A stretch of DNA of 64,000 nt from NCBI RefSeq assembly GCF_900155915.1, contig NZ_FTPO01000003.1, forward strand, positions 248,001 through 312,000, read 5' to 3'. A model generated the notes under the pieces. The model was not told the DNA's origin and did not search any database. It was given only the letters and a program-made list of their open reading frames with translations. This document shows positions 10,697 through 18,874 of this stretch, piece after piece (the stretch's first letter is position 1; each line of letters begins with the position of its first letter). The position numbers and the translations under genes are program-made. The DNA is from Microbacterium sp. RU33B (GTDB lineage: Bacteria > Actinomycetota > Actinomycetes > Actinomycetales > Microbacteriaceae).

Positions 10697-12175
10697 TCAG
10701 TTGTGGATGTAGACGTCGGTGCCCTTGGGGGCCCAGTTGTAGACCTGCTCGGCCCGCCACTCCGGCATGCCGACGCAGCCGTGGCTCATGCGGTTGCCGA
10801 AGTTGTTGTGCCAGTAGACACCGTGGAACGCCTGTCCGCCGTTGAAGTACGACGACCACTTGACGTTCGGGGTCGAGTACGTGCCGATCGGGTTGCCCGC
10901 GGCGTCGCGCTCCGTGCCGTTCATCGTGTGCAGCGGCGACTTCCAGCCGACGGTGTAGTTGCCCGTGAAGGTCGGCGTGTTCGACTTTCCGCTGGAGATC
11001 TTCCAGCTGTCGACGACCACGTCGTTCTCCTTGAGGTACAGCATCTGGTCGCTCAGGTCGACCTCGACGACGCGGATGACGGTGGCGGTCGTGAACGGCA
11101 CCTCGGTGAGGGGGAGCTGGTACACGCCGATGCCGGTCTCGAGCTGGTCGGCGAACGAGTTGGCCATGCCGCTCGTCGAGTCGAGGGTGCGTCCCGTCAC
11201 GCCCACCGTGGGGGTGCTCAGGATGTCGCCGCCCTTGTTGGCGATCACGATCGAGTTGACGGGAGCGCGGTCGACGAGGGCGGGCAGACCGTCGACGACG
11301 GCCTGGATCGCGGCCTGGTCGGCGGAGATCTCGAACACGCCCTCGTCGTCGGCTGCGACGGTCAGCCACGATGCGGCGACGGTGCGGTCGACGGGGACCG
11401 TGCGCTCGGTGCCGACGTAGAAGCCCACGCTGTCGAGGATGCCGTTGAGCTGTGCGACGGCGGCGTCGGCGGATGCCGTGGTCGTGAGGGCCTCCACAGG
11501 CGCGGCGACGACGTCGAAGTCGACCGTCGTGTCGCCGGCGACGAACGCGCTCTGGAGTGCCGCCTGCAGGGCATCGACGTCGACGCCGGTGCCTTCGACG
11601 GCGGGCGTGGCGACGTAGGCCGCGGTGGCGGCGTCGAAGTCGACGGTCGCGTCGACCGGGTCGACGTACAGCGAGGGTGCGGCCGCCCGGAGGGCTTCGG
11701 TCGCCTTCTCGGCGTCGATCGCGACGACGGCGGGTGCGGCATCGGCGTTCCAGGCGCCGACGTTCCACATCGGGTGCTGGGCGAAGGCGGCGTCGGCGAG
11801 GGCGCGCGCATCGACCGATGCGCTCAACTCGGCGCCGGTCAGCGAGACGTCTCCGCCGTCGCCCGTGAGCACGACGGTGGTCTCGGCCAGGCGCTGCTCG
11901 ATGGCGTCGGCTGCGGCACCGGCGGTCAGTCCGCCGACCTGCACGCCGGCGACGGCGGTGCCGGGGGCGATCAGGATGAGCGACGCGGCGACGAGGCCCA
12001 CGACGGCGATGCCGGCGGGAACCGCCATCCACAGCCAGCGGCGGCGCTTCTTCGGCTTCGGCTCGGCAGGTGCCCACTCCACAGGAGGCGAGCCCGCGCC
12101 GTCGGCGATGACCGCCGTATCGGCGGCATCGGATGCCGCATCGTCGGCGCCAGGTCTCGTTGCCAGATCAGTCAC
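10697..12175 (-). CDS. L,D-transpeptidase (YkuD) with N-terminal membrane anchor
   Basis: 492 residues. The protein makes 3-3 cross-links in peptidoglycan or attaches partners to it. A cytoplasmic tail of about 45 residues ends in PKPKKRRR, followed by a membrane segment (WLWMAVPAGIAVVGLVAASLILI). Two repeats of the PG_binding_4 type come next, and a C-terminal YkuD domain starts near residue 370 (VVEVDLSDQMLYLKENDVVVD). The catalytic region is WHNNFGNRMSHGCVGMP, with Cys in SHGC; the residue after GCV is Gly where Asn or Arg is more usual. The start is GTG after a G-rich stretch, and no better ATG is available. Confidence 0.93.
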   Translation of the reverse strand: MTDLATRPGADDAASDAADTAVIADGAGSPPVEWAPAEPKPKKRRRWLWMAVPAGIAVVGLVAASLILIAPGTAVAGVQVGGLTAGAAADAIEQRLAETTVVLTGDGGDVSLTGAELSASVDARALADAAFAQHPMWNVGAWNADAAPAVVAIDAEKATEALRAAAPSLYVDPVDATVDFDAATAAYVATPAVEGTGVDVDALQAALQSAFVAGDTTVDFDVVAAPVEALTTTASADAAVAQLNGILDSVGFYVGTERTVPVDRTVAASWLTVAADDEGVFEISADQAAIQAVVDGLPALVDRAPVNSIVIANKGGDILSTPTVGVTGRTLDSTSGMANSFADQLETGIGVYQLPLTEVPFTTATVIRVVEVDLSDQMLYLKENDVVVDSWKISSGKSNTPTFTGNYTVGWKSPLHTMNGTERDAAGNPIGTYSTPNVKWSSYFNGGQAFHGVYWHNNFGNRMSHGCVGMPEWRAEQVYNWAPKGTDVYIHN

Positions 12176-12301
12176 GCCATCACCCCCCGGAATTCAGCGA
12201 AACACGTCACTCCATGGTAAGGGATGGGTCGGCCGCAACAGCGCTGCCAGGTAACGGTCGCGTGACGCTCTCGCGAAACGCGTTCGCCGGGCGACGGGGC
12301 G

Positions 12302-12763
12302 TCAGCCCGCGCAGAGCTCCTGGAACGTCTCGGTCGTCTCCTGGAAGCTCTGACCGATCTCCGCCATCTCGCCGAGCTTCGACACGTCGCCGTCGACGAG
12401 CGCCTGCATGATCTCGGACGTCTTGCCGAACATCTCCTGGAGCGAGGGGAGGAGGGCTGCGACCTCGTCGTTCGACACCTGCGACGCCGCGCCGGCGATG
12501 CTGTCGGCGGCATTGCGCATCGCCTCGACGACCGAGGCCGGATCGGCGCTCGCGGCGCTCTCGAACTCGCTCGTCGCCTCGGTGATCGTCTGCTGCACGA
12601 GCGCGCACGCCTCGGCCACGGTCTGCCCGTCGCCCGAGGAGCCGCCATCCGTTCCGGCGCCCGCGCTCGTGCTCGTCGTGGGCGACACGGTCGGAGCCGT
12701 GCAGGCGGTGAGCCCGAACAGCGCGACGGCGGCGAGCGTGAGTGCGGTGATTCTGCGGTTCAT
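12302..12763 (-). CDS. Small helical lipoprotein of unknown function
   Basis: 153 residues. The lipoprotein signal is MNRRITALTLAAVALFGLTAC, followed by a Ser/Thr/Gly linker and a helical body (AEACALVQQTITEATSEFES; VSKLGEMAEIGQSFQETTETFQELC). Two cysteines, in AEACA and QELCAG, could form a disulphide linking the ends of the body. ATG at 12763 follows a good GGAGG site; an in-frame extension to 12826 lacks a signal start. I do not recognise a named family. It lies upstream of the L,D-transpeptidase gene on the same strand, 126 bases away. Confidence 0.85.
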   Translation of the reverse strand: MNRRITALTLAAVALFGLTACTAPTVSPTTSTSAGAGTDGGSSGDGQTVAEACALVQQTITEATSEFESAASADPASVVEAMRNAADSIAGAASQVSNDEVAALLPSLQEMFGKTSEIMQALVDGDVSKLGEMAEIGQSFQETTETFQELCAG

Positions 12764-13080
12764 GACGAGGCCTCCTGCCTTCCACCGTACGTGACCGTCG
12801 GGTCCGGGCGTCGCCGCGTCGAGCACCTCTCCGGCGGCTCTGCGACACGAATCCTCAGGATCCGCTCAAGACGCGCTTTAGTGCGTTGTCCACCATGTGG
12901 GGGACGGCTATGTTCGTACTCGGAGCTGAGAACGGCGCTGGGGATCTTGGGGAAGGTCAGCCGCTGTCACTCCACTGGGGAAGGGCCTGGGGCCATTCAC
13001 TTCTCCGCTTCATTGCGGAAGTCGCCCCGGATGCGTCACGTTGCAGTTGACGCGTCCGGGACGACCCGCACTGATCCCTC
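12764..13080. other. 317-bp gap without a supported gene
   Basis: I see no convincing gene here. An open frame of 115 codons on the plus strand (12791-13138) crosses it but has poor codon character, no ribosome site and runs into the next gene. The gap holds the promoter side of the lipoprotein gene and the hairpin at 13026-13060. Confidence 0.6.
13026..13060 (-). terminator. Hairpin after the serine hydrolase gene
   Basis: Arms 13026-13038 and 13048-13060 pair over 13 bases with one G-T type mismatch and a nine-base loop. It lies 20 bases beyond the stop of the minus-strand serine hydrolase gene, the position of an intrinsic terminator. No T-tract is present. Confidence 0.6.
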
Positions 13081-14532
13081 TCACTCGTCGGCAAGCAGCG
13101 CGACCGCGTCGGCGACCTGGCCGAAGAAGGTCGCCTGATCGCCGAGTTCGCCCGGTTGCGCTGTCGCCCCTTGGATCGTGATCACGAACGCGCGCCCGTC
13201 TGCCCGCTCGAGGTACCACGAACCGCCCAGCACCCCGATCGAGCTGCCGGCCTTGAACGCGACGTAGGTCCACTCGTCGCCGAGGTCGCCGAGACCGTTG
13301 TTGGCGGCGAGGATGTCGCGGATCGGCGCGCCGGCATCCGTCTTCGTCAGTTCCTGCAGTGCGAGGTGTGCGGCGGCGAGGTCGTCGGGTGTCGTGAACC
13401 AGTCGAGTCCGTCCTGCCAGACGGGGGTGGTGACCGCCGAGACCGGCACATCCAGCAGCCCGGCCGGAAGCGCGCCGAGCACGGCGCGCTTCTCGGCGGT
13501 GGTCGTCGCGGCATTCCACGCGACGCGGGCCTGTCCGCCGTCACCGCCCTCGCCCCAGCCGAGTTGGAAGAGCGCACGCGTCGTCGGCATCGGGGTGTTG
13601 AGCGCCGGATCATGGTGACCGAGGTCGACGAGAGACTGCTCCAGGGCGTCGGGTCCGACCGCGGCCATCAGCATGTCGGTGGCGGTGTTGTCGCTGATCG
13701 CGATCATCTGCTCCGCCGCTTCCTGCACCGTCACCGTCGTGCCGGACGGCACGTTCTGCAGCTCCCCCGACGGCAGGCTCTTGAGGTCGTCGGTGACCGT
13801 GAGGGGCGTGTCCCAGGTGAGCTCTCCGTCAGCGACCGCGTGCGCCACCGCGCCGAGCACGTAGAGCTTGAACATCGAACCCGACGGCTTCGCGGAGGTG
13901 TCGCCGACGGCACTTCCCGCCCCGGCTGCGGCGACGCGGTCGGCTGCCCCGTCGGTGACATCCGTGACGGTCAGTGTCGTGTCGGCGGCGAAGCCCTCCA
14001 CGGCGTCTTCGAGCTCCGACCAGGAGGCTGCGGGGACACGGTCGGCGGCGGAGGCGGAGAACAGCAGCCCGGCGATGAGCCCGTCGGCATCGACCGCGAT
14101 CTGCATATCGAGCGCGTCGCCCGACGCCGGCCTGATCGTGATCAGCGCCGAGTCTCCGGCATCTTGGACAGCGGTCGGCACCCAGGGGCCCTGCGGTGCG
14201 AGCTGGGCGAAGACCGCGGCGAGGTCCGCCGCGCTGATCTGCTCGAGCAGAACGGGGGAGAGGCGCCCGCTCGATTCGGAAGCGGGGTCGTCCACCTCAC
14301 CGTTGATCGAGTCGAGCACCCACTGCGCCTGCTCGCCGAGCACGCTGTCAGGAAGCGCCACCGACGGGGCGACGGCGCTGGCCGATGCCGTCGGCGTCGC
14401 GGCCGGAGCGGGTGAGCATCCGGCGAGGAGGCCGACCGCGATCGCGGCGCTGGCCAGCGCCGCGGCGGTGCGCCGTCGGGTCGGGGTGGTCGCGGTCAGA
14501 GTTGATCGTGAAGCATCCATCGCTCCAGGCAA
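13081..14532 (-). CDS. ORF12/beta-lactamase-like serine hydrolase lipoprotein
   Basis: 483 residues. The lipoprotein signal is RRRTAAALASAAIAVGLLAGC, with Cys39. An N-terminal domain (about 60-180), resembling the ORF_12_N/steroid-isomerase-like fold, precedes a class A beta-lactamase fold. The three active-site signatures are visible: SxxK as Ser219-Met-Phe-Lys222, SDN at 280-282, and KAG at 427-429 in place of KTG. This layout matches the ORF12-type hydrolases known from the clavulanic acid pathway and many actinobacterial lipoproteins; true penicillin hydrolysis is not implied. The TTG start at 14532 has GGAG nine bases upstream; ATG at 14520 is in frame but too close to the next GGAG. Confidence 0.85.
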   Translation of the reverse strand: MPGAMDASRSTLTATTPTRRRTAAALASAAIAVGLLAGCSPAPAATPTASASAVAPSVALPDSVLGEQAQWVLDSINGEVDDPASESSGRLSPVLLEQISAADLAAVFAQLAPQGPWVPTAVQDAGDSALITIRPASGDALDMQIAVDADGLIAGLLFSASAADRVPAASWSELEDAVEGFAADTTLTVTDVTDGAADRVAAAGAGSAVGDTSAKPSGSMFKLYVLGAVAHAVADGELTWDTPLTVTDDLKSLPSGELQNVPSGTTVTVQEAAEQMIAISDNTATDMLMAAVGPDALEQSLVDLGHHDPALNTPMPTTRALFQLGWGEGGDGGQARVAWNAATTTAEKRAVLGALPAGLLDVPVSAVTTPVWQDGLDWFTTPDDLAAAHLALQELTKTDAGAPIRDILAANNGLGDLGDEWTYVAFKAGSSIGVLGGSWYLERADGRAFVITIQGATAQPGELGDQATFFGQVADAVALLADE

Positions 14533-14659
14533 CCCGATCTGCTCCGACGCGGCATCCCCCCGTGGGCTGATCCTCCTCCCCCGCGGCGGGGAGGAGCGCC
14601 CGGCATCCGCCGCCGCCCCGGGTTAGGCTCGTCTCCCGGATCGCGGGGGGAGGGTGGGC

Positions 14660-15205
14660 ATGGAGCGTCGCGTGCTGCGCGGTGCGCTCGCCATGGTGGT
14701 GGCGCTCGCTCTTGCCGGCTGTTCGACGGTTCCCGGTGCGCCCGACGTGGTCGGGGAGGGCTACCCCGGAACATGCCTGCCGGCGGAGCTGTCATGGCCG
14801 ACGGACTTCCTGGAGTCGCTGCCGGGGGAGTCCCGCGCGGTCGGGGGGCGCATCGTCGGCCTGCGCCTGGAGTACAGCGACTCCGCGTGGGTGTGGCGGC
14901 TGAGGAGCGCCGACACCGCGCGTGACGCGTTCGGTGAGGCTGTGGATGATCCGAGCGTGGGCAAGGAGTCGATCGTCGACGTCCGGACCCTCGGACTCGT
15001 CGCCAGCCGCCAGATCGAACTGACGGAGGCGGAGCAGCAGACCGCCGGGATCGGCGCCCTCGAGGCGGCTCAGCTCTCCGGCGAGACCTGGCCCACACCG
15101 CTCATCATCGAGATGACGCGCGTCATGGAGCGCGACGCGCCCGCATGGCGCATAACGACGTGCGACACGGAGACCGGCGCGCACTCCGTGATGACGCTGC
15201 GCTGA
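14660..15205 (+). CDS. Putative lipoprotein, unknown function
   Basis: 181 residues. The signal MERRVLRGALAMVVALALAGC has a LAGC lipobox. The mature part has two Cys residues (PGTCLP near the start, TTCDTE near the end) and alternating strands and helices without a recognised motif. A TAGGCT -10-like box lies about 35 bases upstream and a GGGGGGAGG ribosome site seven bases before ATG 14660; the in-frame GTG at 14654 is too close to that site. It is divergent from the serine hydrolase gene. Confidence 0.85.
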   Translation: MERRVLRGALAMVVALALAGCSTVPGAPDVVGEGYPGTCLPAELSWPTDFLESLPGESRAVGGRIVGLRLEYSDSAWVWRLRSADTARDAFGEAVDDPSVGKESIVDVRTLGLVASRQIELTEAEQQTAGIGALEAAQLSGETWPTPLIIEMTRVMERDAPAWRITTCDTETGAHSVMTLR

Positions 15206-15243
15206 CCGCCGCGGAGAGTGCCCGCATCCCGGCCATCCGTCCG

Positions 15244-15486
15244 TCAGTGCGTCAGGTCGGTCGGATTCTTGGTGAGAGCCGACGGGCGACCGATGGCGAA
15301 CCAGCTCACCGGCCCCACGACCGGCACGAAGAGCACCACGAGGGTCCACACCAGCACGACCACCGGCGTGAGCGACTTCGAGGTGCGGGCGATCGACACG
15401 AGCGCCGCCCCGAGCAGCGCGAGCACCACGAAGACCGCGACCGACCACCAGACGTCGTACGCCGCGGGCACCAGGGGGTTCGCCAT
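15244..15486 (-). CDS. Small membrane protein, PLDc_N (phospholipase D N-terminal) type
   Basis: 80 residues with two membrane segments (SVAVFVVLALLGAALVSIA and VVVLVWTLVVLFVPVVGPVSWFAIG). The second ends in the VPVVGPVSWFAIGR pattern typical of the PLDc_N domain found alone in many actinobacteria. Function is unknown; it may be a small membrane partner. It faces the convergent lipoprotein gene across 38 bases. Confidence 0.85.
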   Translation of the reverse strand: MANPLVPAAYDVWWSVAVFVVLALLGAALVSIARTSKSLTPVVVLVWTLVVLFVPVVGPVSWFAIGRPSALTKNPTDLTH

Positions 15487-15573
15487 TCTTCGAGGCTACG
15501 TCAGCGTGTGCAGGCCCTCAACCCGGGCCGTCGGCTCGCAGGATCGGTGAAGGGCGGACCTCGACGGCGTCCG

Positions 15574-16224
15574 TCAGGCGCGCACGGCGAAGACGACGCG
15601 GTTGTCCTCGTACGAACCGACGGAGGAGTCGAACTCTCCGCCGCACGTGATGAGCCGCAGCTCGTCGGCCGTCGTGGCACCGAACACCGGCATCGTCGGG
15701 AAAGCCGCCTTGGCGTAATCGGCGACCTTGGTCACGCGATAGGTGTGTACCGTGCCGTTTGTGTCGGTGACGCTCACCGTGTCGCCGACGTCGAGCTCGC
15801 GGAGCCGCATGAAGATCGCCGGACCGGTCGCCGAATCGACGTGACCCGCGATCACGGTCGGTCCACGCCCGCCCGGGCGCCCGCCGGGTGCGTACCACCC
15901 GACGTCGTCGAAGTCGGAAGGCACCTCCATGCCGCCGTCGGCGGCGAGTCCGAGATCGATCAGAGGTGAGTCGAGATCGATCCGGGGAATCGCCACGCGG
16001 GCCGGAGGGACGCCGATCGGAAAGGGCGTGAGCGTCGGGGTCGGAGTCGGGGTCGGCGACGCAGCGGGGGTCGGCGGTGGCGTCTCGCGCGGAGCAGTCG
16101 GTGCCGCATCGGCCACCACCGTCCCGCACCCCGACAGCAGTGCGGCCGCCAGAGCGAGGGCCACGCATCTCGACCTCGTGCGGTGAAGCGCACGACGCCG
16201 AGACGGGTGGCGGAGGGGGGTCAT
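15574..16224 (-). CDS. Sortase (class E/F-like), membrane-anchored
   Basis: 216 residues. It is a transpeptidase that cleaves a sorting signal and attaches surface proteins to the cell wall or to other subunits. The N-terminus is Arg-rich, with a hydrophobic segment ending in LLSGC, which could be a lipobox, then a Pro/Thr linker (PTPTPTPTLTP). The catalytic triad is visible: His128 in AGHVDS, Cys194 in LITCGG and Arg209 in EDNRVV. The ATG overlaps the stop of the CHRD-domain gene as ATGA, so enzyme and probable substrate are translationally coupled. ECF sigma and anti-sigma genes lie divergently upstream. Confidence 0.93.
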   Translation of the reverse strand: MTPLRHPSRRRALHRTRSRCVALALAAALLSGCGTVVADAAPTAPRETPPPTPAASPTPTPTPTLTPFPIGVPPARVAIPRIDLDSPLIDLGLAADGGMEVPSDFDDVGWYAPGGRPGGRGPTVIAGHVDSATGPAIFMRLRELDVGDTVSVTDTNGTVHTYRVTKVADYAKAAFPTMPVFGATTADELRLITCGGEFDSSVGSYEDNRVVFAVRA

Positions 16225-16949
16225 CGGGTCGCGGCTCGACGACGCAGGTGGAGTCCGACGCCCGCCGCGGCGAGGAGTCCGGCGGCGCCGGCGGCGATCC
16301 CGATGCCCATGCCGATGTCGGCTCCGGCCGCCGGGTTCGCGGCCGTGGCGGTTCCGCCGGCACCCGTGTCCACGCCGCCGACCGGCACCTGCGTGAGCTG
16401 GCCGCGCACGACACCGGCCGTGTACGAGACCGTGTGCGAGTCAGCCGAGAATCCGGCCGGGTTCGCCTCGAGCTGAGCGAGCGTGAAGCCGGATCCGGTG
16501 TCGGCGCCGTTTGCGACGACACCCGTCGTGAACGGACCCTGGAGGCAGCCCGAACTCGTGCGGGGGCCGTCGCCGATCGGCGTCGGGTTGGGGAACGCGA
16601 TGCGCGGGGGGCCGGACTGCCCGGCGTTCGCCTGGTGGATGTGCGTCGCCGTGCGGGCGGGGCTCTGATAGTCGCCCGAGACACCCGTCAGTTCGATGTC
16701 GTAGCAGATGATGTCGAGGTCGGAGTTGACCCGGAAGGAGAAGGTGCCGGTCGCTCCGGGCTCACCGGGCGTCGCGACACCGTCGGTGTTGACGACGGCA
16801 TCCGGCGTGGCCATCACGGTGAACGCGCTCGTGAACGACGAGGGCTCGTCGACTTCGGTGTCGGCATGAGCGGGCGCGGCGATCAGGGTCAGCCCGAAGG
16901 CTGCGGCGGCCCCGATCGTGACGGCGAGCGGCGATGTCTTCTTCAGCAT
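16221..16949 (-). CDS. CHRD-domain surface protein, probable sortase substrate
   Basis: 242 residues. A signal peptide (MLKKTSPLAVTIGAAAAFGL, cleaved near AHA-DT) precedes a CHRD domain (TATHIHQANAGQSGPPRIAF; SYTAGVVRGQLTQVP). The C-terminus has the shape of a sorting signal: VDTGAGG, a hydrophobic segment (IGMGIGIAAGAAGLLAAAGV), then HLRRRAATR. The pentapeptide is not LPXTG, so its recognition by the adjacent sortase is inferred from the tail layout and the ATGA overlap. ATG 16949 has a GAAAGG site; extensions to 17063 read across the intergenic repeats and lack a signal start. Confidence 0.88.
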   Translation of the reverse strand: MLKKTSPLAVTIGAAAAFGLTLIAAPAHADTEVDEPSSFTSAFTVMATPDAVVNTDGVATPGEPGATGTFSFRVNSDLDIICYDIELTGVSGDYQSPARTATHIHQANAGQSGPPRIAFPNPTPIGDGPRTSSGCLQGPFTTGVVANGADTGSGFTLAQLEANPAGFSADSHTVSYTAGVVRGQLTQVPVGGVDTGAGGTATAANPAAGADIGMGIGIAAGAAGLLAAAGVGLHLRRRAATR

Positions 16950-16992
16950 GAGTGGACCTTTCGTCGGGGACGCCGGATGCATCCGCTGACGG

Positions 16993-17074
16993 GGCATACG
17001 TCGCGGATGCGGCATCCGTTCATCGATTCGTTCCGAATCTCGAATGAACGTCACGGGCGTCACCGACGTATGCC
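16993..17074. promoter_or_regulatory. Divergent promoter region bounded by an 11-bp inverted repeat
   Basis: GGCATACGTCG (16993-17003) and its exact reverse complement CGACGTATGCC (17064-17074) lie 60 bases apart in the space between the CHRD-sortase pair and the ECF sigma gene. Each copy lies near one of the two divergent starts, in the orientation expected if the same factor served both promoters. An ECF-type -10 often contains CGTC; here CGTCG and CGACG are within the repeats. That the neighbouring sigma factor recognises them is inference. Confidence 0.45.
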
Positions 17075-17104
17075 TTGTCGACGACGAAGACGCTGGGAGG
17101 CGCC

Positions 17105-17665
17105 ATGCACGCCGCCCGACGGCCGCGACCGCTCGACCCCGACAGGGCCCGGACGAGCTCTGCGCCCGCGTTCGACGCGACGCGCGCGTTCGACGATCAC
17201 GCGTCGGCGCTCCTCGGCTTCACCGTCAACGCGCTGCGCGACCGCCACCTCGCGGAGGACTGCGTCCAGGAGACCTTCCTGCGCGCCTGGCGCGCGCGGG
17301 ATCGCTTCGATGGCGATCGGGCCACCGAGCGCACCTGGCTGTTCGCCATCGCACGCAATGTGATCGCCGACGCGCTTCGCGCGCGCTCCCGGATGCCCCG
17401 GATCGGCGGCGACGACGAGCTCGAGGGCCTCCGTGCCGACACGGCAGACCCCCTGGAGAGGCTGCGGATCGTCGAGGGCCTTGCACGGCTGAGCGCGCCC
17501 CACCGCGAGGTGGTCGTCGCGATCCATGTGCACGGGCGCAGCTATCAGGAGCTCTCGGATGCCACCGGCGTGCCCGTCGCGACCTGGCGCACACGCGCTT
17601 TCCATGCCCTCCGCGCACTCCGCGGCTATCTCGAAGGAACGGAGGAAGCCGATGCACACGCCTGA
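17105..17665 (+). CDS. ECF RNA polymerase sigma factor
   Basis: 186 residues with the sigma-70 region 2 (FDDHASALLGFTVNALRDRH; AEDCVQETFLRAWRARDRFDG; TWLFAIARNVIADALRAR) and region 4 (LSAPHREVVVAIHVHGRSYQ and a helix-turn-helix ending RTRAFHALRALRGYL). ATG 17105 has a GGGAGG site five bases upstream; the in-frame TTG at 17075 is less likely. The gene overlaps its anti-sigma partner by 14 bases. Being divergent from the CHRD-sortase pair, it is a good candidate to control that surface system. Confidence 0.92.
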   Translation: MHAARRPRPLDPDRARTSSAPAFDATRAFDDHASALLGFTVNALRDRHLAEDCVQETFLRAWRARDRFDGDRATERTWLFAIARNVIADALRARSRMPRIGGDDELEGLRADTADPLERLRIVEGLARLSAPHREVVVAIHVHGRSYQELSDATGVPVATWRTRAFHALRALRGYLEGTEEADAHA

Positions 17666-18329
17666 CGATCGCATCGAGGAACTCATCGCGGCCGCGGTGG
17701 CCGGAGACCTCTCAGCTGGCGAGGGAGAGGAGCTGCGCCGGCTCTCCCGGGAACACCCCTGGATCGAGGTCGAGATCGACCGCCTCCGAGATGTCGCCGC
17801 GCGGGTGGGCGACGCGCACCCGGGATGGACCGACACCGTCGTGACGGAGGCGCTCCGCGAGCGCATCCTCGGGGGGATCCCGGCGCAGGCGGCACCCGTG
17901 GTCCGGCTGCGCCGCGCGTGGCTGCATCCGCTCGTCGGCGCCGCATGCCTCGTGGTCGGACTCGCGATCGGAGCAGCCGTTCCCGCCGTGACCTCGCTGC
18001 CGCCGTCCGGCCCGCCGGGCACCCTCGGCGCGCACGAGCCGCTCGTGGTCGAGGAGGGGAGCGGCATCGACCTCGAGGCGGATCTCGTCGCCCACACGTG
18101 GGGCACGGAGGCGATCCTCGACGTGCGCGGACTCACCGTCGATGCGACCTACCGGGTCGTGTTCATCGGGGAGGACGGCACCGAGTACGCGGCGGGCGAG
18201 ATGCTCGGATCATCGGTCCCGATCCACTGCCGCCTCAACGCCGCCGTGCTGCGGGAACAGGCGGTGCGGTTGGAGATCCGCGACGACACCGCCACGGTCA
18301 TCGCCAGCGCCGACCTCCCCGACGCCTGA
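17652..18329 (+). CDS. Membrane-bound anti-sigma factor (RskA-like)
   Basis: 225 residues. A cytoplasmic helical domain (DDRIEELIAAAVAGDLSAGEGEELRRLS, about 5-35) is followed by one membrane segment near 92-112 (WLHPLVGAACLVVGLAIGAAV) and an extracytoplasmic beta-rich domain (LVAHTWGTEAILDVRGLT; YRVVFIGEDGTEYAAGEM), like the RskA C-terminal domain. No zinc-binding HxxxCxxC motif is present. The start overlaps the sigma gene and uses GGAGGAAG as ribosome site, the usual arrangement for a sigma/anti-sigma pair. Confidence 0.88.
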   Translation: MHTPDDRIEELIAAAVAGDLSAGEGEELRRLSREHPWIEVEIDRLRDVAARVGDAHPGWTDTVVTEALRERILGGIPAQAAPVVRLRRAWLHPLVGAACLVVGLAIGAAVPAVTSLPPSGPPGTLGAHEPLVVEEGSGIDLEADLVAHTWGTEAILDVRGLTVDATYRVVFIGEDGTEYAAGEMLGSSVPIHCRLNAAVLREQAVRLEIRDDTATVIASADLPDA

Positions 18330-18382
18330 CGCGCGAGGAGGAGGAGTTCACCCGGTCGAACGGGCCGGATGCGAGGGTGCGG

Positions 18383-18763
18383 TCAGCCGTTGAGCAGGTC
18401 GGTCTCGGCGACGAGCTCGAGTCGCGATTGGAGAAGTGCGGCTGCGTCGCCCATGCCGACGACGGCCCAGGCGGCGATGATCACCGCGAGCGCCGAGAAG
18501 AACAGGATGCCGGGCCAGGGCGCCCGGCGCACCACCGTCATCACGAGTGCCCCGAGACCACTGAGGATCGCGATTGTCTGACCCGCGACCGTGGCGAAGG
18601 CCATGCGGATGGCGCTGTCGGCGGTGAGGGCGCCGTAGCTGTTGAGGGCGAGTGCGAGGAGGCTCGGGACGACGAACACCCCGGCGAGGAGAAGCGCTGT
18701 CCGACTGCGCCAGAACGGCGTGCGTGCAACGGTGACTCGTGGCTCGACGGCGGTGTCGCTCAT
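18383..18763 (-). CDS. Four-segment membrane protein, unknown function
   Basis: 126 residues with four predicted membrane segments (ALLLAGVFVVPSLLALAL; IRMAFATVAGQTIAILSGLGALVMTVV; GILFFSALAVIIAAWAVVGM and a weaker amphipathic C-terminus). The N-terminus is short and polar and the C-terminus acidic (ELVAETDLLNG). I recognise no family. It is convergent with the anti-sigma gene across about 50 bases. Confidence 0.75.
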   Translation of the reverse strand: MSDTAVEPRVTVARTPFWRSRTALLLAGVFVVPSLLALALNSYGALTADSAIRMAFATVAGQTIAILSGLGALVMTVVRRAPWPGILFFSALAVIIAAWAVVGMGDAAALLQSRLELVAETDLLNG

Positions 18764-18874
18764 CCCACGACACTATTGCGACTGCGCACGCCGCGCGAGG
18801 CCCCCCGCCGGTATGCTCGCACGTCGGCGCAGAGTACCTGCCGATATCCGGCGCGGAGGCTCCCGACCACTCTG

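Noticed and set aside
12791..13138. A 115-codon open frame in the gap before the serine hydrolase
   Set aside because: No ribosome site, unusual composition, overlaps the end of the serine hydrolase gene and contains its terminator hairpin.
14520..14522. ATG 14520 as the start of the serine hydrolase
   Set aside because: The GGAG ahead of it is only two bases away; TTG 14532 has proper spacing. The choice does not affect the lipobox, so both remain possible in practice.
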